From positions 23,472,198 to 23,536,197 of the forward strand of contig NW_024881321.1 of NCBI RefSeq assembly GCF_018691265.1: 64,000 bases of DNA. The letters run 5' to 3'. The position numbers were made by a program, and so were the translations under genes. The notes under the pieces are model-generated. The model saw nothing but the letters and a program-made list of their open reading frames with translations. It searched no databases and was not told where the DNA came from. The stretch is from Tyto alba. Taxonomy: Eukaryota; Chordata; Aves; Strigiformes; Tytonidae. Positions 24,330 through 36,837 of the stretch are shown here, in pieces; the stretch's first letter is position 1, and each line of letters opens with the position of its first letter.

Positions 24330-25077
24330 AAACCTGAAGGCACACAAGTCCATGGGACCTGATGAAATGCATCCGTGGGTCTTGAGGAAACTGAAGAAGT
24401 GGTTAAGCTACTATTCACCATACTGGAGCAGTCATGGCAGTCCAGTGAAGTTCCCACTGTCTGGAAAAGGGGAAACATAAGCCCCATTTTTAAGAAGGAA
24501 AAAGGGAAGACTCAGGGAACTACAGCCAGTCAGTCTTACCTCTCTGCCTGGCAAGATCATGGAGCACATCTTCCTGGAAACTATGCTAGGGCACATGGAA
24601 AATGAGGTGACTTGTGACAGACAATATGACTTCACTAAGGGCAAATCATGTCTGATGAATTTGGTGGCCTTCTATAATGCAGCTGCAGTGTTAATGAATA
24701 AGGGAAGAGCAACTGACGTCATCTACCTGGACTTGTGCAGAGCATTTGACACTGTCCTACACATCATACTTGTCTCTATATTGGAGAGACATGGATTTGA
24801 TGGACGGACCACTCAGTGGATAAGGAATTGGCTGGATAGTCACACTCAAAGAGTTGCAGTCACCACCTCGATGCCCAAGTGGAGAACAGTAATAACTGAT
24901 GTTCCTCAGGGGTCTGTGTTGGGATCAGCGTTGTTTAACATCTTTGTCAGGGACATGGACAGTGGAATTGAGTGCATTATCAGCAAGTTTGCAGATGACA
25001 CCAAGCTGTGTAGTGCAGTCAACATGCTGGAAGGAAGGGATGTCATCCAGAAGGACCTTGACAGGCTTGAGAGGTAG
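24330..25077 (+). pseudogene. CR1 ORF2 reverse transcriptase remnant
   Basis: RNA-directed DNA polymerase of the LINE. An upstream piece in another frame (about 24330-24515) has HKSMGPDEMHP and GNISPIFKKEKGK. After a frameshift the frame 24559-25077 (172 codons) holds the core: FTKGKSC (residues 25-31), YLDLCRAFDTV with the first catalytic Asp (56-66), VPQGSVLG (115-122) and SKFADDTKL with the catalytic Asp pair (142-150). F-A-D-D replaces the Y-A-D-D of many reverse transcriptases, as is usual in CR1. Translation stops after LDRLER where CR1 normally continues WA, so this is a broken gene. Confidence 0.92.
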
Positions 25078-25790
25078 GCCCATGTAAACCTCATGAAGTC
25101 CAACAAGGTCAGGTGCAAATTCTTACACATGGGTCAGGGCAAATCCCAAGCACAAATAAAGGCTGGGTGGAGAATGGATTGAGAGCAGTCCTACGAGAAG
25201 GACTTGGCAGTGGTAGTGGATAGAAAACTGACTATGAGCCAGCAGTGTGTGCTCACAACCCAGAAAAACAATTTCATCCAGTGCTGAATTAAGAGAAGTG
25301 TGGCCAGCAGATGGAGGGAGGTGATTCTCCCCTCTACTCTGCTCTTGTGAGATCCCTTCTGGAGTATTTTCTGCACTGGGGCCCCCAGGATAAGGACATG
25401 GACCTGCTTAAGCAGGTCCAGGGCAGGACCACAGAGATGATAAGAGATCTGGAGCACCTCCTTTATAAGGACATGATGAGAGAGATTAAATTGATCAGCA
25501 TGGAGAAGACAAGGGTCTGAGGAGTCCTTTTAGAGTCTTTCCTGTACTTAAAGGGGGATTATTGGAAAGATGGGGAGGGACTCTTTCAGGGATTCTGGTG
25601 ATAGGATGAGGGGTAAAGGTTTTAAACTGAAAGGGGGAAGACTTAGATTGGGTATAAGGAAGAAATTCTTTACTGTGAAGTTGGTGAGACACTGCAAAAT
25701 GTTGCCCAGAGAAGCTGCGGATGCCAGCTCTCTAGAAGTGTTCAAGGCAAGGTTGGATGGTGCTTTGAACAACATGGTCTAGTGGAAAGT
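25078..25790 (+). pseudogene. CR1 ORF2 C-terminal (thumb) remnant
   Basis: Continuation of the reverse transcriptase beyond the premature stop, in several frames. Recognisable pieces: KSNKVRCKFLHMG (about 25100), KDLAVVVDRKLTMSQQC, YSALVRSLLEYFLHWGPQ in frame 25311-25520, then GKGFKLKGGRLRLGIRKKFF and SLEVFKARLDGALNNMV in frame 25570-25782. The 3' UTR is only a few tens of bases, as usual for CR1. Confidence 0.88.
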
Positions 25791-26024
25791 GTCCTTGTCC
25801 ATGGAAGGAAGATTGAAACTAGATGATCTTTATGGTCCAAACCATTCTATGATTCTATATGTGATAAAAGAGATCATTTGCTGTAAACAGGAAGTGTCAT
25901 GCAATAAAAAAGTAGAGATTATGTCAGGATTATGGCACAAAAACCTCTCTACACCTGCATAATTCATTATAATATTGGAGATCTGCTGATTCTAGAAATG
26001 TTGGTGATGAAGGCATACAGAAAT

Positions 26025-26510
26025 TGTTGGTTGAGGAGCAGTGGAGGAACGATATGCCGAGACAGACTCAATGTGAGTGATAAAGCATAGTCCTCTTTAT
26101 TAGTCCAGGGTACATGTATTTATACAGACAACGATAATTATTATGCCTACTAGTCACTAGCTGAGTGGCTTAAGCTCTAAAAGTCGTATTCGCACGGTCC
26201 ACCTACTTAGGGTTAGCTAGCAGCACAAGCTTCTCATAACACTAAGTTTCTCATGCCACTATTTATAATTCCTCTTAACCTGTTTTCGACACACCACGGT
26301 ACACAAGGCCGAACCATCCTTGACATTCTTCATGTATCAGCAGCTGCGAGCAGCTGCAGGCAAACCCTAGTAAGGCCCAGCATCAGCGAGGCCCAGCATC
26401 AGCCCCTAGAACAGGCTCTGATCTTGCAACTGCTCGATGGGCTCATGACCCTTGTCTCTGAGCCATTCACCAACAGTTGGTCTCTCATTGGTGACTCTGT
26501 CCCTTCTAAT
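26025..26510 (-). mobile_element. ERVK-like solo LTR, minus strand
   Basis: On the minus strand the left end closes CTCCTCAACCAACA (26025). Going into the element there is AATAAA (plus-strand TTTATT, 26096-26101) and TATAAA (plus-strand TTTATA, 26119-26124), the TATA-to-poly(A) spacing of a compact retroviral promoter. The U3 portion reaches at least GGGACAGAGTCACCAATGAG (about 26485-26505). The right limit is not fixed: no TG...CA end with a matching 6-bp target duplication could be settled between 26500 and 26610. No coding region accompanies it. Confidence 0.75.
26096..26101 (-). terminator. Polyadenylation signal of minus-strand LTR
   Basis: TTTATT on plus is AATAAA on the LTR strand, 18 bp beyond its TATA box at 26119-26124. 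Confidence 0.6.
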
Positions 26511-28067
26511 ATAATAAATTACATAAAAGCTGCAACTGTGAAATATGCATTTGTGAAAGCTGTTTTGGATGGAGGTGGTATGAATATAGAAGGTAGCCAT
26601 TTACAGAAAATAGTGAAAACATATTTAATACAGAGTTCAGCATCTCTACTAACCCTATGACAAAGGTAGATAACCCATGGTGAAATAAGTACTGTGGAAA
26701 TAATGGCAGCTTACTCAAGGAAGTAGTAAAACCTTCTGTTGTTCCTATCCTGTTGTAACCTAAATGTTATTTTCAGATTTTGATGCAACCAAGCCATGTT
26801 TATTAAAAGCTTTGCAAGTGCTTAGATTGTGTTTAAAACTAGAGAATAAGGAAGAGGAATCCATAAACTGGGTGAACTTGTTTGCTGCACCTTCAACACT
26901 CAGATAAAAGGTTTGAAATCTGTTAGATAAAATAGAAACCAAAGTTAGATAAGTCCATAATAATTTCTGCTAAATACCAAGGACAACTAAATACCAAAAT
27001 TAGCATTTTGGTTTGACCACTGTTCAGAGTTGCTATGAAATATTCACATTTTAGATACCTAAAATTTACCTAAAATCCTAAACCACTCAAGGTGCCTTAT
27101 CTATGTTCCTGCACCTAATATAACACTAAGTTGAGTTTAATAGCTGGTATCTACCTTGAACACAGTAAAAAGGTGATCATATCACTTGCTTAAGATATAG
27201 GACATCCAGATTTAAAAATCCCCAAATTTATTTAGATTAATATATGTCCTGTCTTTACTGCTGGAGAAGAGACTAAACACTGAGATCCAGAAAAGTATGA
27301 CTCAGGATCCTTCTCCATGTTTCCTTGAAAGGTAGAAGGTAGTAGACGATAAAAGAATGCAATATTTACATAACTAAAAAAAAAACAGCATCAAGAAGAA
27401 GGAACTTTACTGTTGAATTTACTGTTGCAGTCACTTTCCTGAAAAATAAAATTCTCAGATGCAAACCCTGCTCCAGGGCTGAGACACAATGTTGCTACTG
27501 CTTAAAATTAGCTTTTGCAATCTAAGATCATGTTTAGTTAGAAAAATTCACCGAGAACTTCTACAGTGAACAGTGCTTAAATGCTGAATATTTTAAGCAT
27601 AATTGTGTAAAAGTAGTAGGGAACAATAAAATAAGAAGGAGTATGATTTAGGATTATGTTTGTAGAGCTAACGAAATTGTTCTTAGAAGAAAATGAGCTT
27701 TCATAAACTGCTTCTTTGTGGCAATGTCCAGCTATGTTCTGGGGGGGGACATATTTAGTATGCACAACCTCCTGTAATTGAAAGTTATTTGTGTATCTGC
27801 ATGAATCACATGCAGTTTATATGCATTCATTCTCATATAATATCTATACATGTAATCTGTAGTCATGCATATGAATCCAAAACATTCAGTGCAAATATTA
27901 ACATATTTTCCCCTCGCCTTGATGAAAGCACTTCCACATGTTGAGATTTTAACTCTTATTTGAAATTCTCAATATTCCAAAGATCAAAATGTTGAGAAAA
28001 AAATCTAAAAAACCAATATATTTATTGTCCAGAAATATTGTAAGAAATATATTTTTCAGTTTTTATA
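26511..28067. other. Intergenic, no gene seen
   Basis: AT-rich unique-looking DNA. A 135-codon frame (26253-26660) spans the LTR and this region and has no recognisable domain; rejected. Confidence 0.5.
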
Positions 28068-28073
28068 GCTAAA
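28068..28073 (+). repeat. Target-site duplication, left copy (GCTAAA)
   Basis: GCTAAA directly before the LTR; identical to 28437-28442. Confidence 0.9.
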
Positions 28074-28129
28074 TGACATGGAAATCTCGGACACAACATG
28101 CACGATCAACGTGATCAAGTTAATGCCAC

Positions 28130-28135
28130 TTTATT
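28130..28135 (-). terminator. Polyadenylation signal of 28.1-kb LTR
   Basis: TTTATT on plus; AATAAA on the LTR strand, downstream of its TATAAA at 28152-28157. Confidence 0.65.
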
Positions 28136-28151
28136 AAAGGATACACAGCAA

Positions 28152-28157
28152 TTTATA
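28152..28157 (-). promoter_or_regulatory. TATA box of 28.1-kb LTR
   Basis: TTTATA on plus; TATAAA on the LTR strand in the context GTGTATAAATTGC. Confidence 0.6.
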
Positions 28158-28436
28158 CACTAGCACAAAGCGCAAGCGTTACGTTTCGGTTGCTAATAGG
28201 TTAAAGCTGCTTGTTCACATGCCTTACTCTGCTGTACCTACATTCTGTTTCTCTCTCTTGTTACCTTGTTTCTTACGTTCCATTCTCCTTGCCTCTCTGT
28301 AACATAGGCAGTTTCTCAAAACCCCGATTTCATTATCTCTTTTGACTTTGCATATGTCCATCACAACAGCTGCAGTTGTGAGGCCCCTCAGTCTGGATCA
28401 CTCAAAGCATTCCTATTTTCTTCCAGCCACTCCACA

Positions 28437-28442
28437 GCTAAA
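28437..28442 (+). repeat. Target-site duplication, right copy (GCTAAA)
   Basis: Identical to 28068-28073. Confidence 0.9.
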
Positions 28443-28591
28443 TACATTAGAACTTGTGTTCCTGTATGAAAACTTGCAAAAATTGTGAAATATAATTCAG
28501 TACTTTTTATTTCAACAGTTACTGGAATTTGAATAAAAAGTTTTTCAACGTTATTATTTTTATCTATAAATTCTTTCTAGTTTTGCTTCTT

Positions 28592-28644
28592 TATTGTTGT
28601 TTTGGGGTTTTTTGTTTTTTTTTTTGTTTTTTTTTTTTTTTTTT
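28592..28644 (+). repeat. T-rich low-complexity tract
   Basis: Interrupted poly-T with single G bases (TTGTTGTTTTGGGG then long T runs). Simple sequence. Confidence 0.85.
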
Positions 28645-31382
28645 AAGAAGAAGAATAAAGGAACTATGTCCTTGTCTCATTTAACATTTCATTATACTAT
28701 AAACGTAAAAAAGCCTCAGTAGAAGAGCAGAAGGAATGTCTTCCCTTTTACCTTGTAGTTGAGTATTATTTTTAAGCAGGACGTGAGTATGAATCTTCCC
28801 TGGGAGATCCTAGGTAGAAGCCAAGTTGTGAGCAGTTTAGAAGAGCAGTACTGAAAAAGGAACCTGTGAATTTTGGTAGCTCTAGGAAAAACTTAGCAGG
28901 GATGAAACAGAGCTTGGTGCTTCAGCTCTGACACCTAAGAAATCATGTGTTAAGTACCTTTTTCTTGTTCTTAATCTGCCGGTTAATTATGCAAAGTTTT
29001 ATAAAATAGATCAAAAATGTAACTGCAATTTATAACAGCATAACCAATATGGGATTGTTTTAACATTTAACTGTAAAGTGTGAAATGATTGTTCGAGCAC
29101 TCTCCTAGTCATAAACAGAGGGCATCATAAAAAGAGAGGTTCCTAAATACCTACTTTACTCTTGGTTTGGTATGAGAAGTGATATCACCCTGTTCTCTGG
29201 TGAAATGTTGTCTTGTTAAACCTGCATATGAGTATTTCCTAGAAAAAGGAAGAACTCTGATTTCATTTAATAACTTTAATGGACTGTGTGCTACCTGGTA
29301 CTCAAATTAAAAATTGCTCTGTATACCCTATTGTCTAACACAGAATCACAACAGGATTAACCTGTTTGTCTTTTCCACTCGTTTGCCTAGCTTATTTTGT
29401 TGCCTATTCTACTGAAAAGAAAGTGATCTGATGACTGAATATTTATATGCAGTCATCCTGTCCTTACACGATGACTTACATCCCTACAGGACAGGACAGG
29501 ACTCATTTAACTAAATTTAGACTTCTATAATGTACATCCTTATATTCAGGCTAGTTCCCCTAGGCTTCCGTTGTCATGACTGAAAAGAAATTAGCTCTTT
29601 TAAAATAAAATTCACCTCATCCTAAAAATAGGTCATATATATTGCTCCTTAGAAGTGCTCATTTCCCTTTATTAATTATAAAGAAAGCCTTGGTCATTAA
29701 TTCAGATGAAGACATTTAGGCCATAGATAGATGATGGCTGGTTCAGTTAGCTAAACATAGGTGTCTGGCAACATTTAAGATGCCCTAGGTTATCCAAGGG
29801 CACATGTCCAAGACTGGAAAGTATAACACAAGGCTCTTGAGAGAAGTCAGCCCTTCTAAACTGAGAACTGGAAGCCAGGCAGGGTTCATTATGAAATCTC
29901 ACATGAGCTACTTAACAAAATTCATCAAGTTCTATGGGTGTTTTCAGTTCCAGATTAGATACCTGCATTTGAGTTCTTATAGTATATGGGGACTGACCAT
30001 TCCACTAAAACCAATTTAGTTAAGTATACTTTATCATCTGTACGGTTTTTCAGACTCCACAGACTGAATTAATTATACATACAATAACAGAAGTTAAAAA
30101 TTCTAATTACTTACATTTAAACACCTAAATTTCTATTTTGACAGTCTGGTAGTAAATCTAACACCTGAAATGTGATAAAATTAATCTTACTTCAAGTATG
30201 TTCATTTCAAATAGATCAAGACTACTTAAATACATATATCTATCTTGTACAAATTTCAAATTAAGCTAAATAAATATTTTCCAAAATTCCAGTGACTTTT
30301 AAATAAGTAGTTCACTGTTCACGCATTCACATGTTGGAACAGTAGACACAGGCTCAGAGATTCTACTTCTGAATTAGAAAGTACTTCTGAATTTGAAAGA
30401 TCATCAAGATATGGCCCAGTTGAAACATAAACTCTGAAGATCACCTTTATTAATCAGTGACACACAGGCAATTAAGAAAGCGCAAATACAGGTGATGAAA
30501 AGAAAGTAGGTGACTTGAGTGAGCACTGGAATCTATATCAAGAATTATTTAATTATCTAAGTAAACATACTTAACTAATCAGGCTTCTCTTGCACTGTTT
30601 AAATCTCCTTCCTACAACCTTCTGCCTGCTCTTCAGTTCTTGTTCCAGTTCCTTTGCTTCTGAACATTCATCTTCTCCCTTTTCTCACTCTTTCTCCTTA
30701 CTTTACAACCATTTTCTCTTCCCTTACCTTTCTGCTGGGAACACTCATATAACTCTACATGTCAGCTTTCTCTTTGTTTATTTTTTCACTAGCTTACATT
30801 TCATCTAATATTCTCAAATATTCAAAATTCTTTTTACTCCATCTTCACAATAAGGTCTTCCATTGTTCTTTCTCCTTTGATTCTTGAAAATCTGACAAAT
30901 CCTCTTCATCATTTCTTTCAAATGCTTTTCCTTTTATTCCTGCAATCTTTCTAGGTTCATTTCAATCATTCTTTACTAACACCTGATATTAATAACCTGG
31001 TATTAATAATCTGATTTTAACAGATAATACGCTTTGATATGACAACCAATAAACTTGATCCAAGATACATTTTGTAATAAAGATGAGCATCCATGAGACT
31101 AAACATCAATATATGAAACCACCAGACAAAATAATCAAGTACCCTGAAAATAAAAATTATTAATTCCTGTATGTGTACAGTGAAAGGGCATTTTCATTGT
31201 CTGCATACTAAGTGATTCAGATATTAATTCATCATTTTTTGGAAGCATTTCTAACAATATTTGAAAACAGGATTGGTTCCCCCTGAAATAAATAATGCAA
31301 ATCCCCAAACAAGAATAAAATTTGGTACTGCATCTTATTTCTAATGTAAATTATTTTAATTTTACCTGTAAAAATTGAAATA
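28645..31382. other. AT-rich intergenic, no gene seen
   Basis: Unique-looking DNA; a pyrimidine-rich segment at about 30580-30960 yields Ser/Phe-rich chance frames. No repeat family or gene recognised. Confidence 0.5.
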
Positions 31383-31385
31383 TGC

Positions 31386-31488
31386 ATTGTATGTATGTAT
31401 GTATGTATGTATCTACCTACCTGCTTATCTATCCATCTATCGATCTATCTATCTATCCAACCACATATGTATGTATGTATGTATGTAA
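31386..31488. repeat. Compound tetranucleotide microsatellite
   Basis: (TGTA)n, then a degenerate TATC/TACC/CATC-type block, then (TGTA)n again. The two outer TGTA runs are similar in length and enclose the TATC-rich core. The 64-codon frame over it is Tyr/Cys/Met repetitive and is not a gene. Likely length-polymorphic. Confidence 0.95.
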
Positions 31489-34400
31489 ATTCCAAAGTCC
31501 CAGGGAATGGTATCTCAAACATTTTGTGTGTTAGTAAATTTCAATCAATGTCAGGCTTCTATAAAGAAACAATATTACTGAAAACATAAATTCACCTGTC
31601 TAAATCATATAATGACATTTACAGTAAAAGAAGTCTTTTCAATATTTAAAATATTTCTGTGAAAGTATAGTTTTAATTAATGTGTGAAGTCATTGCCATT
31701 TAACCACAAGCTTAGTTTTCATAACTCTGCAGGAGAACTAGCATAAAGAACCACTGATTCTGAATTTAACCTTGGGACACATAAATATTAAGGATTGGAG
31801 TCTTAATTTCTCTAACATAGACATAGAGAACAGCAACAACCCTAAGGATTCCTACCTCCTTCAGATGTCTGGAGGTTTAATACTTCTAAATTCATGGTAC
31901 ACACAAGAATAGAAAAATCTGATGCAGAGATATTCTACTGTAAAAAAGAGGGAGAAAGCGGATTTGTGTTCCTTGCAAAAGAAAAAAACATTGTTTTCTC
32001 CTTTGCAGGCTTGAAGATAACAGGAAAATTTTTGAAAATTTTGAAAGAATATGCAGCTGCTGTTACAAATAATTCTCAGATTATTATTTTCTGCATGTGA
32101 GAAGTACACTGAAAACAATTGTGTTTCAGAAGTTTAATGGTATCTGCTGTAACTCAGTACTCTGAGGACAAATCTCTCTATGATTGTGGTTGATCATAAG
32201 AGAACAGTTTAGCAATATACAAAAAATATAATATCTAATAATCAGTCACACATATTATTTTTCTTTCCATTTCCTCTTTCAGATCATATTTGATTTTGTT
32301 ATAACAAAAAAGCATTGAGAGATCAAAAAAAATTTGCCTGTCATTTTCACATTGCCAAGCCCATTTAATTTTCACTCTATTTTTCTACAAAAGTCCAATG
32401 ACATAAAATAAAACCTTCGGTTCCATTACATGGTAAGTAAAGTAATACAGGCAATGAGTCCCAGGTTCACTCCATTTCATATTCCAGAAGAAAAATCAGT
32501 AATAATCAATATCCAACATTTTGTTATTGTGGTATTTCACTTTGCTACTCGGGCTTCATTAACAGTGTAACCAAAAAGATACATCTCCCATTGTGTTTCC
32601 CTGTAGTGTGCTGTTACTGGAATAAATACTAGTTACTCTCCAGAACAACAAAAAAACCCCCAACTAATAATTGTCATATAAATATATTTTCTATTTGTTT
32701 GTTAAATAAAACAATTATTGGAACTTAAAGTTTACTGGAAAAAAAAATACTAGTACTTAAAATGTTTATATTTCTGGTAGAAAAGTAAAAAATACTGACA
32801 TTGAATGATTTGATCTTCCTAAGAGATAAGAGGTCATTATTCTTTTATTACTGAATACCTGAATAATGACATTTTGTATGCAAATATACATACGAATGAT
32901 ATGGCAAAAATAGCTTATTTTTCTGTTTATTTCTGCAAGAGGAAGAAAGAGATACTTAGGCTATTGACCTAATTAATTTTAATATTGTGTTAACTCTTGG
33001 TTAAAATTAATATGCAACAAATAACTCCTCTGTGTATATATCTGCCTTAATTTATCTAGAGCAGGTATTCCTTGTAAACAATTGTAGCACGAAGGACAGA
33101 CTTAAAAATCTTTGTACCTCGAGGATATATGTAAACTCTGCTACACTGACAGTTTATAAATGCAATGGACTTTCAGAACCAAAAAATCTACTGCACCGTT
33201 ATTGTCCATTTTAATCTATATGGCATTATGTTACCATTTTTACTTGAAGAAAAGACTTTTCCCTTGAATAACCCAGTGTTATGCTGCTCCTGATTATTCT
33301 GAAAATGTACATGGAAAAACCTCAGCAGATTAAGATGGAAAGCAGCACAGTGGTGCCACTTCCTTAAGTACCTCTTTCCCCAGCTTTAATTTTGCTTCCT
33401 GACATTTACTCTTGACTGCCAGTTAGAGCTGATACACTTTTGTTTCATTAAGTTTTATAAACAAAACAATTTTTCTTTACACATATTTCTTATTTAATAT
33501 TATTGGCAGTCCAAAAGAAATAAATAAATTCCAGGGCATCAAAAATATTTCTGCAGTTGACCAAAATGTTATGAAATTTGATTGATAAGAAGTATTTTTA
33601 AAATGGGTGTTTTGCTATTGACTTCCAGTAAGCATACTTTTATGATACATTTTGCAAAGTTTTGCTGCAATTTAGAGAGTTTTTTTCTTGTAGTTATTTT
33701 TTAGACGAGTCATTATTCTTTGGAGTTACTGTCAGGATATTATGTCATCTTTGTTAACACAAAGGAACTCCTCACCTCCAGGAATATTTTTCTATGATGT
33801 TTAAACTCAGTGTAGATCTAATGATTAAACAACTAATCTCATAGGGTTTATGCAGGTATGAATTTTATGAATCAGATGCATCATCCCTATATTGAAGGGA
33901 ACAATATGCCCTATATTAAATTCTGTATTAGTTTTAAGGGTAATACTAGAATTAACTCAATATTACCATCATAAACAGTTAGTAAAGACTGATGGTTTGG
34001 GGGAGGGAGTTTTTTCATATTTGATAGGAAAGGATATTTATTAGTAAAATGTATTTACTCAGTCTGTACATTTTGTCTGCTGCTTAGCATCCAAAAACAT
34101 TGATACATGCAAATGACTTTTTCAAGCATGACTTTTTTTTTATTACCTTTCACCAGAAAATAGCTGATCTTCTTTGTAAATCTTCTGCCTATTGATAAGA
34201 TTCATTTAATAATTAAAAAAACAACAACAAAAAAAAAAGATCAGTTAAGTATAACACACTCCCATTATGATTTTTTTTTTCCCCCTTATTGTACAATCTG
34301 TTACAAAGAACTTTAAGAAACAGTTTGAATTCTTTACATCTGTAATTTGGACTGCTGCTGTTCATGCACTGAGATACACAGCAGCTTTTCCCTTTCTGAT

Positions 34401-35309
34401 TCAGAAAAAAAGGGAGTTGTAATTAACATGTACAAGAGCTGAAAAAAAGCTTCTTTTAGAAAACTGCTTCAAAGGTACATGCATTTGTAGTACAAGTAAT
34501 GCTGTCTTAATTGGGAGCTGCTATTACCATACTTACCCTTTACTACTTTTTTTATACACGCACACACACATGCAATCTCTCTCTGTCAATGCATATTTAA
34601 AGATACATAGAATTTGCAGGTGCCTCACTGAACAGGAGTCTTTACCTTTGCTTCCACATTGCAATATGCCTTCTTGACAGAGGAAAATTAGTTCTGGAGT
34701 ATTTTATGATGTGTATAGGCCTACAGTAGCTTATTCCCCCTGTTACAGAAAAGCCTCTTCACCTTGTCCTGTCAAGTACAGTACTTTGTTTGAGAGTGCC
34801 TAAAGACAATAAAGGTAGTTTAGAAGTCAATGAATTGAAAATATTAAATTTACCTTCAATTTTATTTTTCTTTAGATTTTTAAAACAGTGGAAAGAGATG
34901 TCATTGCAAATGGGAATCAAACATAAAACCATTAAACAATATAAGCTGAAAATATTAATTTGTCCAGTAAATTTTAGTTTTATTTTGACTAATATTAAAA
35001 TCATAATTCTTTTGTGGTTTAAAGCCAATCAAATGAAATTAAGAACACACATAATTAAAAAACACAACAAACAGAATCCAAAATAAAAACTCAAACACAA
35101 AAAAACCAATTTCTAAACTAATTAGAGATCATAGCACAAAAGATGTTGTAGCCTATTTTACACTATGCAAAGAAGCATGGTAGAAAGATGTTTGAAAGAA
35201 TGCTAGTATCTATAGCTTCTCTCAGTGAAGTACTGCTGTATACTTATGGCCCATACTCCAAGTGCACACTGAAATTCATTGTACAGTCTGGGTACTCCAA
35301 CCAGGAAGG
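31489..35309. other. AT-rich intergenic, no gene seen
   Basis: No transposon or gene recognised. Overlapping opposite-strand frames at about 31861-32118 and 34759-35086 have Lys/Phe/Ile-biased composition expected of AT-rich chance ORFs. Short CA run near 34558-34570. Confidence 0.5.
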
Positions 35310-35364
35310 AACAGGAACCTAACAGAAACCTAACAGAACAGGAAACCTAACAGAAACTTAACAG
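35310..35364. repeat. Imperfect 27/28-bp tandem duplication
   Basis: AACAGGAACCTAACAG then AAACCTAACAG (35310-35336), followed by AACAGGAAACCTAACAG then AAACTTAACAG (35337-35364). Each unit itself contains two CCTAACAG-like subunits. Confidence 0.85.
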
Positions 35365-36837
35365 GTGCATTTCACCTCTATTTTCTGCATTTATACCAAT
35401 CTTGGGAAGAGATAGTGTACCTTCTGTAAACACAGCCAGGTACATACATATTTTCACAATAAAGTCAATGGAAAGTTAAGAAGAATGCCATGGCACTGTT
35501 GTTGAAACATAATATACAATATAATGAATAAAAATAAATAAAATCTGTTCTTTGTTTTTTTTTTTTAAAAAAAGGTGGTATATGCCATAGAGTGAACAAA
35601 TTATAAACCAGTATTCCTGTTATAAGGTAGATTAATCATTAGCAAAGACATTTCATTTTTTATATATATATTTAAATATATTAATGTGAGAAAACAGTTG
35701 TGCATTTTGTGTTTTTAATGAACCTGAAAAACAAATTAATTTGACAAGTTATTTAGCTTTTGCAGTGATTGTTGGACATAGAAATTTAGTACAAGAGTTG
35801 AACTGATTCGGTTTATCCAGTTCAGAAAACACTGATAAACTGTTTTTGTAAATTGAGGATAGAACTTGAAAGGACTGAAATAATATTAAGATCATGCAAA
35901 ATATATAAACTCAATATAACTCTGTGATGGTTACTTACTTTTTTGCTTTTTATTTAAGGAGGTCAATTCTTACTTGGTTATTTTAATTATTTGCATAATA
36001 CCACCTTGTATGGAAGAAGAATATTTTTTAAGTTTGTTTTTCATTCAAAAAATACTCAAAGATTAAAAATTAGCTAGCAAGTGGCCTGCAGAACTTAAGA
36101 ATTCAAAAAGAAAATAAAGCACACTATGTAACTATATCTATATATCTCAACCCAATCTAGCGATGCCTCATCTGATATCTTTTTTTTTTTTTGTTATAAT
36201 GACATACCTGAACAAATGGCACAGATAGAGGTCCAAATGGGCAACTCCTCTAAATCTGGAGGCAATAAAAAACATTATTCTGTGCAAGGACATTGTTTCT
36301 TTACATAGACTCTGATGATCTGAACTCTTAATGCATTTTGGACTTGGTTGACTGCCAAGGTCAAAGCATCATTATCATCCAGCTGGTTTAGCTCAACAGC
36401 CATTAGATGTATAAGGGAGGCTGTGCAGAGATGTCAGTCTGGTGTTAAAGGAACATTTTGTTATAGAGGAGTGCCTCAACTGGTAAGACATTCTTGAAGC
36501 AGCACTTACTTATATAATACTCTGTCCCTTTTAAAGACAAAAATAATTAAAAAATAATAGGTGTGAGAACCATCCCTTCAACTCAATTTCCAGACACCTA
36601 GGAGAGTGAAAGTGCAGTCAACATTTCTAACAAGACTGAAAAATTTTTCAATAAAAGATGATCACATATAAAATCTTACATATAGGGACAGACACACATA
36701 TTCCCTTTTGAAGCTGAGAAAAAACTCTATGGATCAGACGAGGGAGAAACTACAGTTTCTGACCCCAAAATTTGAGAATTAAAAGAAAATTTAAAAATCC
36801 ACCTGTTGGTTATTTTCTCCACACCTAATGAATAGTC
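35365..36837. other. AT-rich intergenic, no gene seen
   Basis: Includes short AT runs (35658-35670) and a T run at about 36180. Nothing recognised. Confidence 0.5.

Larger units (their letters stand above)
23875..25859 (+). mobile_element. CR1 LINE, longest copy, with endonuclease and RT remnants
   Basis: About 2 kb of CR1 in forward orientation. It begins inside the ORF2 endonuclease and loses most of the linker between about 24180 and 24260. It resumes at HKSMGPDEMHP (about 24340), passes through the reverse transcriptase and thumb, and ends with ATGATCTTTATGGTCC then CATTCTATGATTCTATAT, the CR1 3' terminus. Frames change between 24178, 24375, 24559, 25311 and 25570 and there is a stop right after LDRLER (25077). 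The copy is therefore dead. Missing ORF1 and most of the endonuclease fit 5' truncation. Antisense frames of up to 208 codons (23782-24487) are shadows. Confidence 0.95.
28074..28436 (-). mobile_element. ERVK-like solo LTR with perfect 6-bp target duplication
   Basis: 363 bp. On its own (minus) strand it starts TGTGGAGTGGCTGG and ends GATTTCCATGTCA. TATAAA (plus-strand TTTATA at 28152-28157) is followed after about 17 bp by AATAAA (plus-strand TTTATT at 28130-28135), and a GTTGTGTCCGAGATTT tail follows. Both flanks carry GCTAAA, a perfect 6-bp duplication typical of ERVK and alpharetrovirus-like integration. Exact flanks and full-length ends mark it as a clean solo LTR from recombination between the two LTRs of a provirus. 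Confidence 0.93.

Noticed and set aside
23782..24487. 178- and 208-codon minus-strand frames
   Set aside because: Antisense shadows of the CR1 endonuclease and RT remnants, whose plus-strand motifs are unambiguous.
26253..26660. 135-codon plus-strand frame
   Set aside because: Starts inside the minus-strand LTR and continues into unique DNA; no domain recognised.
31386..31488. CRISPR-like or regularly spaced repeat array
   Set aside because: It is a contiguous tetranucleotide microsatellite without spacers, in an animal genome.
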